Shown in pieces: positions 25,841 to 35,195 of a stretch of DNA of 64,000 nucleotides. A program made the position numbers and the translations under genes. This stretch comes from Stenomitos rutilans HA7619-LM2 (GTDB lineage: Bacteria; Cyanobacteriota; Cyanobacteriia; Leptolyngbyales; Leptolyngbyaceae), in contig JAHHIE010000017.1 in NCBI GenBank assembly GCA_019358945.1, positions 1 through 64,000 on the forward strand. The letters are read 5' to 3'. Position 1 is the first letter of the stretch. Every line of letters starts with the position of its first letter. The notes below the pieces were generated by a model. The model was not told the origin of the DNA and did no database searches. It worked only from the letters and a program-made list of their open reading frames with translations.

Positions 25841-26644
25841 ATGAACCACCGTTTAACGCCATCAAATCGCTGGATAATCAGCCTGAAAAGTATCATCAAG
25901 CCTGTGCTTCGCCTTGCCTCCACAGCCTTCTGGACGATGCGAAACGACGTGTTCGATCGCAGAGGCATTGCCACTCACTACTACCTCAAAGGCAACGGCA
26001 TCGAGATTGGAGCCTTACACAACCCGCTAAACGTTTCAGGCAAAGCCACCGTTCGCTATGTCGATCGCATGACCGTGACCGACCTCAAAGCCCACTATCC
26101 CGAACAGAAAGACCTGCCCTTGGTCAAAATCGATATCATGGACGATGGCGAAACACTGACCAGCATTCCTTCAGCATCGCAAGACTTTGTCATTGCGAAC
26201 CACTTTCTGGAGCACTGTCAGAACCCCATTAAAGCCATCCACAGCATGTTAAGAGTGCTCAAGCCAGAGGGCATTCTTTACTTAGGCATTCCAGACAAAC
26301 GCTATACCTTTGATGTTCATCGTCCCCTGACAGATATTAATCATCTGTTAAAGGACTATCGTGAAGGCGCGGAGTGGTCTCAAAAACAGCATTTTCTAGA
26401 GTGGGCAAAATTTCCCACCTTGGGGTATACCCATGAGAACGATGGAATCGACGATCCCAGGATTGAAACCGAAGCAGCCCGCTTTATGGAGCAAGACTAC
26501 AGCATTCACTACCATGTTTGGACTCAGACCGAGATGCTAGAACTACTGGTAACCTTACAGAGAACCCTACAATTTCCCTTTGACGTTGAACTATTTCTTA
26601 AAAATAAGGATGAAATGGTTCTCGTTTTGAGAAAGCATCCTTAA
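25841..26644 (+). CDS. Class I SAM-dependent methyltransferase
   Basis: A 267-residue protein of Methyltransf_11/23 character. The glycine motif is replaced by GIEIGALHNPLNVS. The next motifs are VRYVDRMTVTDLKAHYPE, the acidic IDIMDDGETL and DFVIANHFLEHCQNPIKAIHSMLRVLKPEGILYLG, the classic post-motif II-III run. This type is often found in glycan-modification clusters, where it methylates sugars or acts on a nucleotide sugar. Here it is between ruvB and a TPR protein, so the substrate is unknown. The N-terminus has a basic amphipathic helix (IISLKSIIKPVLRLAST). Confidence 0.85.
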   Translation: MNHRLTPSNRWIISLKSIIKPVLRLASTAFWTMRNDVFDRRGIATHYYLKGNGIEIGALHNPLNVSGKATVRYVDRMTVTDLKAHYPEQKDLPLVKIDIMDDGETLTSIPSASQDFVIANHFLEHCQNPIKAIHSMLRVLKPEGILYLGIPDKRYTFDVHRPLTDINHLLKDYREGAEWSQKQHFLEWAKFPTLGYTHENDGIDDPRIETEAARFMEQDYSIHYHVWTQTEMLELLVTLQRTLQFPFDVELFLKNKDEMVLVLRKHP

Positions 26645-26728
26645 GCTGTTCTCCCCGTTTTCTACCCGTTAACTTCGATCGCATCCTGACTATCACACGG
26701 CTTACGTTGCTGTTCATTGAGTAGCTTT

Positions 26729-27634
26729 ATGATTCGGTTCCTTCTTGTTCTCTTCAGTATCTTGCTCTCTAGCCTCCTGCTTGGTTCGCCTGAGCTAGCA
26801 CTGGCTGCTGAGCAAACGACCTCGGCTGCTACGACACCCGCCGCTACTCAACCAGAAGCAGCACCCCAGCCAGAAGCGCCGCAACCAGAAGTCTCAACAA
26901 CACCCCAGTCAACCGTTCTGGACTTGTACAAACAGCTTGATGCGATCGCCGACAAGGCGTTCAAAGCCACAAACGAAGGCGATTTCCGCACCGCAGAAGA
27001 ATACTGGACACAAATCATCGAAAAACTGCCGCAGACGGCTGCTGCCTGGAGCAATCGTGGTAACGCCAAAGTCAGCCAGAATAAGCTGCAAAGTGCGCTG
27101 GCAGATTACGCCAAAGCGATCGAGCTGGCACCAGATGCCCCAGACCCCTACCTCAACCGTGGAACCGCCCTTGAAGGCTTGGGTAAGTGGGATGAGGCGA
27201 TCGCCGACTATAACCATGTCCTGGAACTAGACCCCAAAGACCCTGCTGCCTTCAACAATCGCGGCAATGCCAAAGCTGGACTGGGACAGTGGGAAGATGC
27301 CGCCGCCGACTATAAGCAAGCCACTCAACTTGTTAGCGATTACGCCTTTGCCAACGCCAACTATGCCCTTGCCCTGTACCAACTTGGTAAACAAGACGAA
27401 GCCGTCCGTAAGATGCGAAATCTAGTCCGCAAGTATCCCCAATTTGCCGATATGCGTGCTGCGCTCACAGCCGCCCTGTGGGCACAAGGCAAACAGGGCG
27501 AAGCCGAAAGCCAGTGGGTCTCTGCCGTAGGTCTTGACTCGCGCTACAAAGATGTGAACTGGCTCAAAAACAACCGCCGCTGGCCTCCAGAAATGGTCGC
27601 GGCGATGGAAAAGTTCTTGAAACTGAAGGCGTAG
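26729..27634 (+). CDS. Exported TPR-repeat protein
   Basis: A protein of about 301 aa starting at ATG 26729, with a signal peptide (FLLVLFSILLSSLLLGSPELALAA), a Pro/Ala/Glu-rich linker (PEAAPQPEAPQPEV) and tetratricopeptide repeats: GDFRTAEEYWTQIIEKLPQ, NKLQSALADYAKAIELAP, GKWDEAIADYNHVLELDP, GQWEDAAADYKQATQL and GKQDEAVRKMRNLVRKYP. TPRs mediate protein contacts, so it is probably a lumenal or periplasmic assembly factor; proteins of this design include photosystem assembly helpers, which is only a suggestion. A TTG at 26717 could add four residues. Confidence 0.85.
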   Translation: MIRFLLVLFSILLSSLLLGSPELALAAEQTTSAATTPAATQPEAAPQPEAPQPEVSTTPQSTVLDLYKQLDAIADKAFKATNEGDFRTAEEYWTQIIEKLPQTAAAWSNRGNAKVSQNKLQSALADYAKAIELAPDAPDPYLNRGTALEGLGKWDEAIADYNHVLELDPKDPAAFNNRGNAKAGLGQWEDAAADYKQATQLVSDYAFANANYALALYQLGKQDEAVRKMRNLVRKYPQFADMRAALTAALWAQGKQGEAESQWVSAVGLDSRYKDVNWLKNNRRWPPEMVAAMEKFLKLKA

Positions 27635-27671
27635 GGGAAGTGAGAGGTGAGAGGTGTCAGAATCAACTAAC

Positions 27672-27730
27672 CCCAAACCTCTTCTGACTTCAAACTCAAA
27701 ACTCAAAACTCAAAACTCAAAACTTTCCCC
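27672..27730. repeat. AAAACTC heptamer array overlapping a gene end
   Basis: Six near-perfect CTCAAAA/AAAACTC units in a row, followed by a C-rich tract. In the minus-strand direction they read gttttgagttttgag, and their TGA forms the stop codon of the HAD gene at 27703. Confidence 0.85.
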
Positions 27731-28599
27731 TCCCCCTCTCCCCTCACCAATTTCCCGATCGCCTCTACGCTCAACTCCTGCACATTACCCAACACGATCT
27801 CTGCACCTGCTTGCTCTAGCGTGTGAGCATAGGGCTGGCGATGTTCTGGGGTTTCCTGAACATGAGGCGGCAACACTCCGACCGCAATCCAACAACGATC
27901 GGGTTGAACCTGACGAGCATTGGCGATCGTGTGCATATCTGCCACTGTATCGCCCACATACAAGACGGGAGCCGTATCAGCGCCATTTAATAAGCGGATG
28001 GTTTGCAACAGTCCGGTGGGGTCAGGCTTTCCCGGTGCATCTTCCATTGCGACCAGAACGGGCGATCGTAGCCCCAGGCGTTTTTCCAGAATGTAGCGAG
28101 CTGATCCAGTCGTCGCACCGCTAAAAAAGCCCCACTGTATGCCTGCTTCCGTCAGTTGATCAAGATAGGTTGCTTGCAGCAGTAGGGGTTCCTGGCAAAT
28201 GTAACCTGTCCAGTTGGTTGGATCGGAACCACGATAACGAGACTGAAAAAAGGCGACCAGTGCTTCGTAGTGAAGCGTGATGGCATTTTGAGCAGCAACA
28301 TCCCGCGATTCTCTTTCAGAGACGCTACGCGAACGCCCCTGGGCTTCAAAATAGCGATACACCAATTCCTGCGAGGCTTCCCAGTCATTGTTCCAGATGC
28401 CTTCTGCCTTGAGGGCATCAATATCCCACTGAGACGGACGATATGCACCCTCGGTAAAATGCTCGACAGTATCAGCGAGCGCCCGTCGATACGACCCACC
28501 CACATCCCGGATCACCCCGTCAATGTCAAAAATGACGATCGTCCGCACGCGCTCATCAATCCGTGAAGCGTCCATCTGGTCTGCGCCTACTGCCCTCAT
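27703..28599 (-). CDS. HAD-superfamily phosphatase, TIGR01548-like
   Basis: A 298-residue HAD hydrolase. Motif I is IVIFDIDGVIRDVG with both nucleophile and acid Asp, the Ser of motif II is in GFFSGATTGSARYIL, the Lys is in EDAPGKPDP, and motif IV is VLYVGDTVADMHTI. It matches a cyanobacterial subfamily (TIGR01548) whose substrate is unknown; phosphoglycolate-like small phosphates are plausible. The last seven residues (KVLSFEF) and the stop codon are encoded by AAAACTC heptamers in reverse orientation, so the natural C-terminus has been replaced or trimmed by repeat DNA. Confidence 0.88.
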   Translation of the reverse strand: MRAVGADQMDASRIDERVRTIVIFDIDGVIRDVGGSYRRALADTVEHFTEGAYRPSQWDIDALKAEGIWNNDWEASQELVYRYFEAQGRSRSVSERESRDVAAQNAITLHYEALVAFFQSRYRGSDPTNWTGYICQEPLLLQATYLDQLTEAGIQWGFFSGATTGSARYILEKRLGLRSPVLVAMEDAPGKPDPTGLLQTIRLLNGADTAPVLYVGDTVADMHTIANARQVQPDRCWIAVGVLPPHVQETPEHRQPYAHTLEQAGAEIVLGNVQELSVEAIGKLVRGEGEGKVLSFEF

Positions 28600-28611
28600 G
28601 CTGTACTTAAA

Positions 28612-28645
28612 ACCACCCTACACCCTACACCCTACACCCAATTCC
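28612..28645. repeat. CCTACAC heptamer array
   Basis: Tandem heptamers (ccctacaccctacaccctacaccc) upstream of the HAD gene start, another member of the short tandem repeat set in this genome. Confidence 0.7.
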
Positions 28646-28765
28646 ACCACCTTGCTCTCTCGTGGCAGCTTCACAGTGACGCTGGTACTTCCCTCAACAG
28701 TGCGATAGAATTGGAAGCTGCGGAACAACATCACGCTGCAATGTAAGCAAACAGGTTGGGACACG

Positions 28766-29077
28766 ATGGAGGTTGGGTTGTCGAAGTTTATTCTAAAAGT
28801 TCTCTGGTTAGATGAGAATGTCGCCCTGGCAGTTGATCAGGTTGTGGGGAAAGGCACAAGCCCTCTAACCTCATACTTTTTCTGGCCCCGTAATGATGCG
28901 TGGGAACAGTTGAAGACCGAGATGGAAGCAAAGCATTGGATCTCTGAAATCGATCGTGTCGAGTTGCTGAACCAGGCAACTGAGGTCATCAATTACTGGC
29001 AAGAAGAAGGCAAGCGGCGACCGATGGCAGAAGCTCAGGCAAAGTTCCCAGAAGTTACATTTACAGGTAGCGCCTAA
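28766..29077 (+). CDS. ycf65: Plastid-specific 30S ribosomal protein PSRP-3 (Ycf65)
   Basis: A 103-residue ribosomal protein found only in cyanobacteria and plastids, bound to the small subunit. The sequence is near-diagnostic: [40 protein letters not shown] and [23 protein letters not shown] 28766 gives MEVGLSKF, and a start closer to LSKF is also possible. It is followed by a hairpin with a T-rich tail, so it is probably a single-gene transcript. It supports the cyanobacterial origin of the window. Confidence 0.95.
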   Translation: MEVGLSKFILKVLWLDENVALAVDQVVGKGTSPLTSYFFWPRNDAWEQLKTEMEAKHWISEIDRVELLNQATEVINYWQEEGKRRPMAEAQAKFPEVTFTGSA

Positions 29078-29169
29078 GCGCGTGTCCTCCGTGGCGTAAG
29101 CGTACGCTCACTGCTGCTTTGCACATACAACGCTTGAACCAGTTCTAAGTGCTGATCAAGAGACTGAAC

Positions 29170-29206
29170 CGCCCTGACTTGTAAATGATAGAGTTAGGGC
29201 GTGTTT
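29170..29206 (+). terminator. Rho-independent-type terminator after PSRP-3
   Basis: Stem CGCCCTGACT (29170-29179) pairs with AGTTAGGGCG (29192-29201) around a 12-base loop, followed by TGTTTTGTG. It lies about 90 bp after the PSRP-3 stop. The rest of the 375-bp gap to glgB shows only promoter-like A/T-rich DNA. Confidence 0.7.
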
Positions 29207-29452
29207 TGTGTTGAAGCCTGGATTTGTAAGGTCTTCCACCTCTTTTACAAGAGGCGTGTAGTCACTGATGACGCTAGGCTCTACGGTAGATAGCAGTAGA
29301 CTCTACGAAAAATCACGCACCGAGGCAAATAAATTTGAGACTTTGGTCATGATTTGCTACGGTTTATGAAAGTTAGTAACGCATTGTTTATATTTCTCTG
29401 CGGTATAAATTAATTTTGGCGGCTTGATAATTTTGTTTAGGCAGGTAGCTTC

Positions 29453-31753
29453 ATGACCATGACCATTACGCCCGATCAGGTAGAGCGGATTGTTTGGAAC
29501 CAGCATCATGATCCGTTTGAGGTGCTGGGTCCTCATCCCTTCGAGAAAAATGGTCAACCTGCCTGGATGGTGCGAGCCTATCAGCCAAATGCCGATGCTG
29601 TCTGGGTTGTGCTTCCAGAACTGCGGGAAGAATATCCCATGCAGGCAACCCACCATCCCCACTTTTTTGAATGCATCCTTGACGTTGCCGAACTTACGAA
29701 CTACCAATTTCGCTTGAAGGAAGGTGAACACGAGCGGTTTATTTACGATCCCTACGCGTTTCGATCGCCCTACCTGACCGACTTTGATATCCACTTGTTT
29801 GCAGAAGGCAACCATCACCGAATCTACGAGAAGATGGGTGCCCATGTGACGACGATGAATGGAGTGCAAGGCGTTTACTTTGCGGTCTGGGCACCGAATG
29901 CACGAAATGCGTCTGTGTTAGGAGACTTCAACCATTGGGATGGTCGTAAGCATCAGATGCGCAAGATTGGGGATGGCATCTGGGATCTCTTTATCCCAGA
30001 AGTGAGTGCTGGCGATTCTTATAAGTACGAAATCAAAAACCAAGACGGCCACATTTACGAAAAATCTGATCCCTACGGCTTTCAACAAGAGCCACGACCG
30101 AAAACAGCCTCGATCGTCACCGACCTGGATACCTATGCCTGGAACGATGATGCATGGATGGAGCACCGCCGCCATAACGAACCGCTCACCCAACCGATTT
30201 CTGTCTATGAATGTCACCTGGGTTCCTGGTTACATGCGGCTTCTAGTGAACCTGCTTTGCGGTCGAACGGTGAGTCAGAACCCGTTGTGGTTGTCTCTGA
30301 ACTCAAGCCTGGAGCAAGATTCCTGACCTACCGGGAACTCGCTGCTAAACTCATTCCTTACGTAAAGGAGTTAGGCTTCACACATATCGAACTACTGCCC
30401 GTTGCAGAACACCCCTTCGACGGTTCATGGGGCTACCAGGTGGTAGGACACTTCGCCTGTACCTCTCGCTTTGGCAGTCCGCAAGACTTTATGTACTTTG
30501 TGGATCAGTGCCATGCCAATGGTATCGGGGTCATTGTAGATTGGGTTCCGGGTCACTTTCCCAAAGATGGGCATGGACTGGCCTTCTTTGATGGTACCCA
30601 TCTTTACGAACACGCTGATCCCCGCAAGGGTGAGCATAAAGAGTGGGGCACCCTGGTCTTTAACTACGCTCGTAACGAAGTACGCAATTATCTGGTTGCC
30701 AATGCGCTGTTCTGGTTTGATAAGTATCACATTGACGGCATTCGGGTAGATGCAGTGGCATCGATGCTCTACCTCGACTATTGCCGCGAACCGGGCGAAT
30801 GGGTTGCCAACCAGTACGGTGGGCGTGAGAACATCGAGGCGGCAGACTTTCTCCGTCAGATGAACCACGTCATCTTTAGCTACTTCCCTGGCGTGCTGTC
30901 GATCGCCGAAGAATCAACGTCCTGGCCGATGGTTTCCTGGCCCACCTACGTGGGTGGTTTGGGCTTCAACCTGAAGTGGAATATGGGCTGGATGCACGAC
31001 ATGCTGGACTACTTCCACATGGACCCCTGGTTCCGTCAGTTTCACCAAAACAACGTCACCTTCAGCATGTGGTATAACCACAGCGAAAACTTCATGCTGG
31101 CGCTTTCCCACGATGAGATTGTGCATGGCAAGAGCAATATGCCTGGGAAAATGCCCGGTGATGAGTGGCAGAAGTTTGCGAACTTGCGCTGCCTGTACTC
31201 CTTCATGTACACGCATCCAGGTAAAAAGACACTCTTCATGAGCATGGAGTTTGGGCAGTGGAGCGAATGGAATGTGTGGGCCGATTTGGAGTGGCACTTG
31301 CTTCAGTATGAAACGCACCAACAGCTGAAGCAATTTATGTCGGTGCTAAACGAGCTTTATCGCAGTGAACCTGCGCTATACACTCAGGACTTTGGGCAAG
31401 AGGGGTTTGAGTGGATCGACTGTAGCGATAATCGCCACAGCGTTGTTTCCTTTATCCGCCGAGCCAAGGAATCAGATGAGTTTGTCATCGTGGTGTGTAA
31501 CTTCACCCCCCAGCCTCACTCTCACTACCGGGTCGGTGTACCAGAACGCGGCTTCTACACCGAGTTGTTAAATAGCGATTCGCGCGAGTATGGCGGCAGC
31601 AATATGGGCAACTTGGGCGGCAAGTGGACGGATGATTGGGCGTATCACAATCAGCCCTACTCTATCGACCTGTGTTTGCCGCCCTTGGGTACGTTGATTT
31701 TGAAGCTCGATCGCGTGAAAACCCAAAAAGCGCTACAAGGCGTGAATGATTAG
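29453..31753 (+). CDS. glgB: 1,4-alpha-glucan branching enzyme GlgB
   Basis: GlgB (766 aa) makes the alpha-1,6 branches of glycogen by cutting and transferring alpha-1,4 glucan segments. It has two N-terminal carbohydrate/early-set modules ([19 protein letters not shown], then [20 protein letters not shown]), a GH13 barrel with [29 protein letters not shown], the nucleophile Asp in [15 protein letters not shown] (near residue 433), the acid Glu in [12 protein letters not shown] (near 486) and [13 protein letters not shown]. The C-terminal beta-domain follows. Start at ATG 29453; an ATG two codons later (MTITPDQV) is equally possible. Confidence 0.97.
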   Translation: MTMTITPDQVERIVWNQHHDPFEVLGPHPFEKNGQPAWMVRAYQPNADAVWVVLPELREEYPMQATHHPHFFECILDVAELTNYQFRLKEGEHERFIYDPYAFRSPYLTDFDIHLFAEGNHHRIYEKMGAHVTTMNGVQGVYFAVWAPNARNASVLGDFNHWDGRKHQMRKIGDGIWDLFIPEVSAGDSYKYEIKNQDGHIYEKSDPYGFQQEPRPKTASIVTDLDTYAWNDDAWMEHRRHNEPLTQPISVYECHLGSWLHAASSEPALRSNGESEPVVVVSELKPGARFLTYRELAAKLIPYVKELGFTHIELLPVAEHPFDGSWGYQVVGHFACTSRFGSPQDFMYFVDQCHANGIGVIVDWVPGHFPKDGHGLAFFDGTHLYEHADPRKGEHKEWGTLVFNYARNEVRNYLVANALFWFDKYHIDGIRVDAVASMLYLDYCREPGEWVANQYGGRENIEAADFLRQMNHVIFSYFPGVLSIAEESTSWPMVSWPTYVGGLGFNLKWNMGWMHDMLDYFHMDPWFRQFHQNNVTFSMWYNHSENFMLALSHDEIVHGKSNMPGKMPGDEWQKFANLRCLYSFMYTHPGKKTLFMSMEFGQWSEWNVWADLEWHLLQYETHQQLKQFMSVLNELYRSEPALYTQDFGQEGFEWIDCSDNRHSVVSFIRRAKESDEFVIVVCNFTPQPHSHYRVGVPERGFYTELLNSDSREYGGSNMGNLGGKWTDDWAYHNQPYSIDLCLPPLGTLILKLDRVKTQKALQGVND

Positions 31754-31758
31754 TAGCC

Positions 31759-31855
31759 AGGACTTACGCATTTGATCAAAACCTGGAGGTTTAAGCAGCG
31801 ACCTTTGGTGCTGATGCTTGATTCCTGGTTCAAACCTCGGAGGTTTGAACCAGCC
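31759..31855. repeat. Half-MITE with AAACCTCGGAGGTTT palindromes
   Basis: It begins with the family terminal repeat aggacttacgca (31759-31770) but has no matching right end. The interior carries aaaacctggaggttt and caaacctcggaggtttg palindromes. The same interior palindromes occur in the element at 61500-61662. It lies between glgB and the convergent pilin-like gene and probably works as a shared terminator. Confidence 0.55.
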
Positions 31856-32491
31856 CTAATAGCAATACTTCCCATCCTGCATGGTTGAGTGTTCACTGCC
31901 TGTGCGGATGGCTCCTAGCAGGGTTGATACAACCACACAGCGCTTGGCTTTCCCGCCATTCTTGTTAGAAAGGGTCAGCCGTCCTAGCTGCCCGTTGACG
32001 TGTCCTTCGTGGTCAAACTGCACTCTACGAACGCCACCTGATTGCTGTAGCGTTGTTTCGGCATCCAGTTGAATCGCAGAGTCCAGGCTGCTCCACGCTG
32101 AGGCGATCGGGGTGGCGTTGACTGCATGCACGGCCCATTGCACCACACCGTTCCTCTCTTGGAAGCTGGCTTGCCAAACAATCTGGTTATGTTTGGCATG
32201 ACTTTGAGCATCGCGCATGGCTTGCAGCACACGCTCTTGCCCAGCGTTAAGGCGTTGCGTGTTCATGAGAACAGCCCATCCGGGAGCCATCATAGCAAAG
32301 AGAATGCTGATGATGAGGACAGTCACGATCAGTTCAAGCATTGTAAACCCCTGGGTGAATGAGCGTGTTTTGAGTTTTGAATCAGTTGCGATCGTGCGTT
32401 GACGGTCAACAGGGTCAAGGGCGTTAGCTTCGGTAGAAAGGGCGTTGCGTTGATGAAACATGACAGTGACAGTAGATACAGGTTGATGCAT
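31856..32491 (-). CDS. Type IV pilin-like (GspH/FimT) protein
   Basis: A 211-residue minor pseudopilin. The prepilin-peptidase site and N-terminal helix are GFTMLELIVTVLIISILFAMM; cleavage after the Gly would leave methyl-Phe-type FTMLE. The globular part ends GSEHSTMQDGKYCY, close to the usual ending of cyanobacterial GspH-domain proteins. The leader is unusually long (about 48 residues before the site), and its end (DSKLKTRSFTQ) is encoded partly by an AAAACTC repeat. Other pilin assembly genes are not adjacent. It may decorate pili or a secretion pseudopilus. Confidence 0.85.
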   Translation of the reverse strand: MHQPVSTVTVMFHQRNALSTEANALDPVDRQRTIATDSKLKTRSFTQGFTMLELIVTVLIISILFAMMAPGWAVLMNTQRLNAGQERVLQAMRDAQSHAKHNQIVWQASFQERNGVVQWAVHAVNATPIASAWSSLDSAIQLDAETTLQQSGGVRRVQFDHEGHVNGQLGRLTLSNKNGGKAKRCVVVSTLLGAIRTGSEHSTMQDGKYCY

Positions 32492-32681
32492 GCGCAGCTA
32501 CAGCTAAGCTTCGCTTATTTAAGATTTCCCAGAGAATTTAGGGCTGTAACGCTTTGCTTTGCCATTTGCCGGATCGGTGCCTCATTCCGGTGTAGTCAGC
32601 TTGAATGTTCGTTACAATTCCGCCAGCAGCCTGGGAAAGCCTGCATGATGAACCTGTGGCACGCTGGCTAAAGGACTGGAT

Positions 32682-35171
32682 ATGCGTCAGCACAAATGGT
32701 TTGCCCTCAAGCCAGGCCCATTATTAGAAAAACGATTGAGAATGGTGCAGCGATCGACTGTCCATTTACCCATTCAATTGCGATCGCTTCGACGCTGGTA
32801 CATCAGACGATCACCCTGGAGTTTGATACTGACTGTTGTTGTGCTGTGTTTGGTTGTGCGCTCGCTACCTTATGTCGCTCCCATTCGTGCAACTGCCCTG
32901 GAGCAAGACCAGCAGGCGATTGCGTTTACCGATCGCAACGGGCTACCGCTGGGCACAGTTCTTACCCGCAACCAGGAACACACGGTCACTGTGCCTCTCA
33001 CGCAGGTCTCGCAGCCCTTCCAGCAGGCGATCGTCGCCGCAGAGGATGGGCGATTCTATCGGCATGGGGCACTGGATGGGCGGGCGATCGTCCGTGCTGT
33101 TTTGGAAGCGATGCAAGCCCGTCAGGTGGTTAGCGGAGCTTCTACCATCACCATGCAGCTTGCCCGGATGTTGGAGCCATCACCCCGCACCCTATCAGGA
33201 AAGGCCAAGGAGATCTGGACATCCTGGCGGCTGACGGCTGGCATGAGCAAAGCCGAAATCCTGCAAGCGTATGTGAATCGTCTACCAATGGGCGGCAACA
33301 TCTATGGCATTGAAGCCGCCGCCCGCATTTACTTCGGCATTCCTGCCAGTGATTTGAATGTGGCGCAGGCCAGTTTGCTTGCAGGGTTGCCCAACGATCC
33401 CAATCGCCTCAATCCTTACGATCGCTGGCAAGCCCTCAAAAGACGGCAAACCTATGTGCTTAGTCGAATGGTGCACGATCGCTACCTGACCCGTGCGGAA
33501 GCCGATCGCGCCCTTCAAGAAGAACTCGCGCTCCAACCACGGCAACAAGGTCTTATTGCAGCGCCACACTTCTTGTTCTGGCTGGCTGAGCAGCGATCGA
33601 CCCATCCAGTGCAAGTGCGTACAACGCTCGATCGTCCTTTACAACAATTTGTCGAAGCTCAGGTACAGCATGTCGTTCAAGCGCTGGCACCGCATAACGT
33701 ACATCATGCAGCGGCTCTGGTGCTCGACAACCACTCTGGTGATGTGCTGGCATACGTCGGTTCGCCCAACTATTTTGCGGATGCTCAAGGGGGACGCAAT
33801 GACGGTGTACAGGCGTTACGTCAACCCGGCTCCACGCTGAAGCCCTTCCTGTACGAACTGGCGTTAGAGCAGCGATCGATTCGCCCAAATACAGTTCTGG
33901 CTGACATCCCCACTCGTTACGCCATTCCTGGTGCCAAGCTGTATACCCCCTCCGACTATAGCGAAACCTTTCAAGGCCCTGTACGCGTGCGAGTAGCACT
34001 GGCAAATTCTCTCAACGTCCCAGCCGTGCGAGTGTTGGAGAAAGTGAGCGTGAAGGCGTTCCTCGATCGCCTTCATCAGCTTGGCTTTACCCACCTGACC
34101 CAAACCCCTGACTATTACGGGTTGGGTCTAGCGCTGGGTGGTGGTGAAGTCAGCCTGTGGGAGTTAGCGCGGGCGTATTTGGTTTTGGCAAATGGGGGAG
34201 AGGCGATCGGCTTAAGGGGAGAGACAGAAGCCAGGAGGCAGGAGGCAGGAGTCAGAATTTTCCTTGCTTCCCCTGCCCCCTCTGCTCCTCCTGCTTCCCC
34301 TGCTCCTCCTGCTTCCCCTGCTCCTCTTGCTTCCTCTTCTCCCTCCTGGTCTCTCATCACCGATATGCTCAGTGACTCCCATGCTCGCGCGAAAGCGTTT
34401 GGAGTCGATTCGCTGCTCAGTTTGCCGTTTCCCACAGCCGCTAAAACGGGCACTTCATCAGATTTTCGAGATACCTGGACGGTTGGCTTTACAAGGGATT
34501 ACACCGTTGCGGTATGGGTCGGCAATTTTGATGGCGACCCGATGCGACAGGTTTCCGGCGTGACAGGTGCGGCTCCACTGTGGAATCGCATTATGCTGCA
34601 TTTGCATGAACATCAGGAGCCGGGTGCTTTTCCACCCCCGCTGGGAATGATCAAGCGTTCCATCTGCGCCTTATCGGGTGCCCGTCCTACGCCTGCTTGC
34701 CCAGTGGTTGTGCAGGAATATTTCGAGCCACAGGATTTGGGTGAGTACGATCGCCAGCCCGATCCCTTCTACCAAACGGTGACGGATAGTAAGGGAAAGC
34801 AAACCGATCGCCTCAAACTGCCGCCTGAATACAACGAATGGCTGGCAATGCAGCCAGCGCTGCCAGCCGCAACGAATGGCTTGAGAATTCTTTCGCCCCG
34901 CAATGGTGATGTCTTTTTATTGGATGCTGGAGGAACTGACTCGGCTCAGCGGCTTCAGTTCAAACTGACACGCCCATCAGCTCAGACAGTTGAATGGCGG
35001 CTCAATGGGCAATTGCTGCCTCCCCAAACTGCTGACTCCGTTTTTTGGGTGCCGAAGCCGGGAAGCTGGATTTTGGAGGTGAAAAGTGGTGGTGAGAGCG
35101 ATCGCGTCAGTTTTACTGTGCAAATGGCAGAAAGCAGAAGCACACGCAAAGGCTTCTCGATCGCCCAATAG
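32682..35171 (+). CDS. pbpC: Penicillin-binding protein 1C
   Basis: A class A PBP (829 aa) that polymerises and may crosslink peptidoglycan in the periplasm. It has one membrane anchor (about 45-62), a GT51 glycosyltransferase with Glu121 in VAAEDGRFYRHG and STITMQLARML, and a transpeptidase with Ser384/Lys387 in GSTLKP, SLN (443-445) and KTG (588-590). The C-terminal PBP1C domain carries ILSPRNGDVFLLDAGG. Odd: residues about 513-556 (EARRQEAG, then SPAP/PPAS repeats) are encoded by GGAGTCA-like heptamers and a cttcccctgct array. This in-frame insertion lies between the SxN and KTG motifs, away from the catalytic core. Confidence 0.93.
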   Translation: MRQHKWFALKPGPLLEKRLRMVQRSTVHLPIQLRSLRRWYIRRSPWSLILTVVVLCLVVRSLPYVAPIRATALEQDQQAIAFTDRNGLPLGTVLTRNQEHTVTVPLTQVSQPFQQAIVAAEDGRFYRHGALDGRAIVRAVLEAMQARQVVSGASTITMQLARMLEPSPRTLSGKAKEIWTSWRLTAGMSKAEILQAYVNRLPMGGNIYGIEAAARIYFGIPASDLNVAQASLLAGLPNDPNRLNPYDRWQALKRRQTYVLSRMVHDRYLTRAEADRALQEELALQPRQQGLIAAPHFLFWLAEQRSTHPVQVRTTLDRPLQQFVEAQVQHVVQALAPHNVHHAAALVLDNHSGDVLAYVGSPNYFADAQGGRNDGVQALRQPGSTLKPFLYELALEQRSIRPNTVLADIPTRYAIPGAKLYTPSDYSETFQGPVRVRVALANSLNVPAVRVLEKVSVKAFLDRLHQLGFTHLTQTPDYYGLGLALGGGEVSLWELARAYLVLANGGEAIGLRGETEARRQEAGVRIFLASPAPSAPPASPAPPASPAPLASSSPSWSLITDMLSDSHARAKAFGVDSLLSLPFPTAAKTGTSSDFRDTWTVGFTRDYTVAVWVGNFDGDPMRQVSGVTGAAPLWNRIMLHLHEHQEPGAFPPPLGMIKRSICALSGARPTPACPVVVQEYFEPQDLGEYDRQPDPFYQTVTDSKGKQTDRLKLPPEYNEWLAMQPALPAATNGLRILSPRNGDVFLLDAGGTDSAQRLQFKLTRPSAQTVEWRLNGQLLPPQTADSVFWVPKPGSWILEVKSGGESDRVSFTVQMAESRSTRKGFSIAQ
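34218..34350. repeat. Short tandem repeats inside pbpC
   Basis: Block one is gaagccaggaggcaggaggcag (degenerate GGAGTCA heptamers). Block two is a run of 15-bp units close to ctcctgcttcccctg. Both occur elsewhere only between genes (for example 13414 and 16915) but here are translated, adding about 44 residues in frame. Confidence 0.85.
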
Positions 35172-35195
35172 TAAAAGTGGTGCACCGGATTGCCT

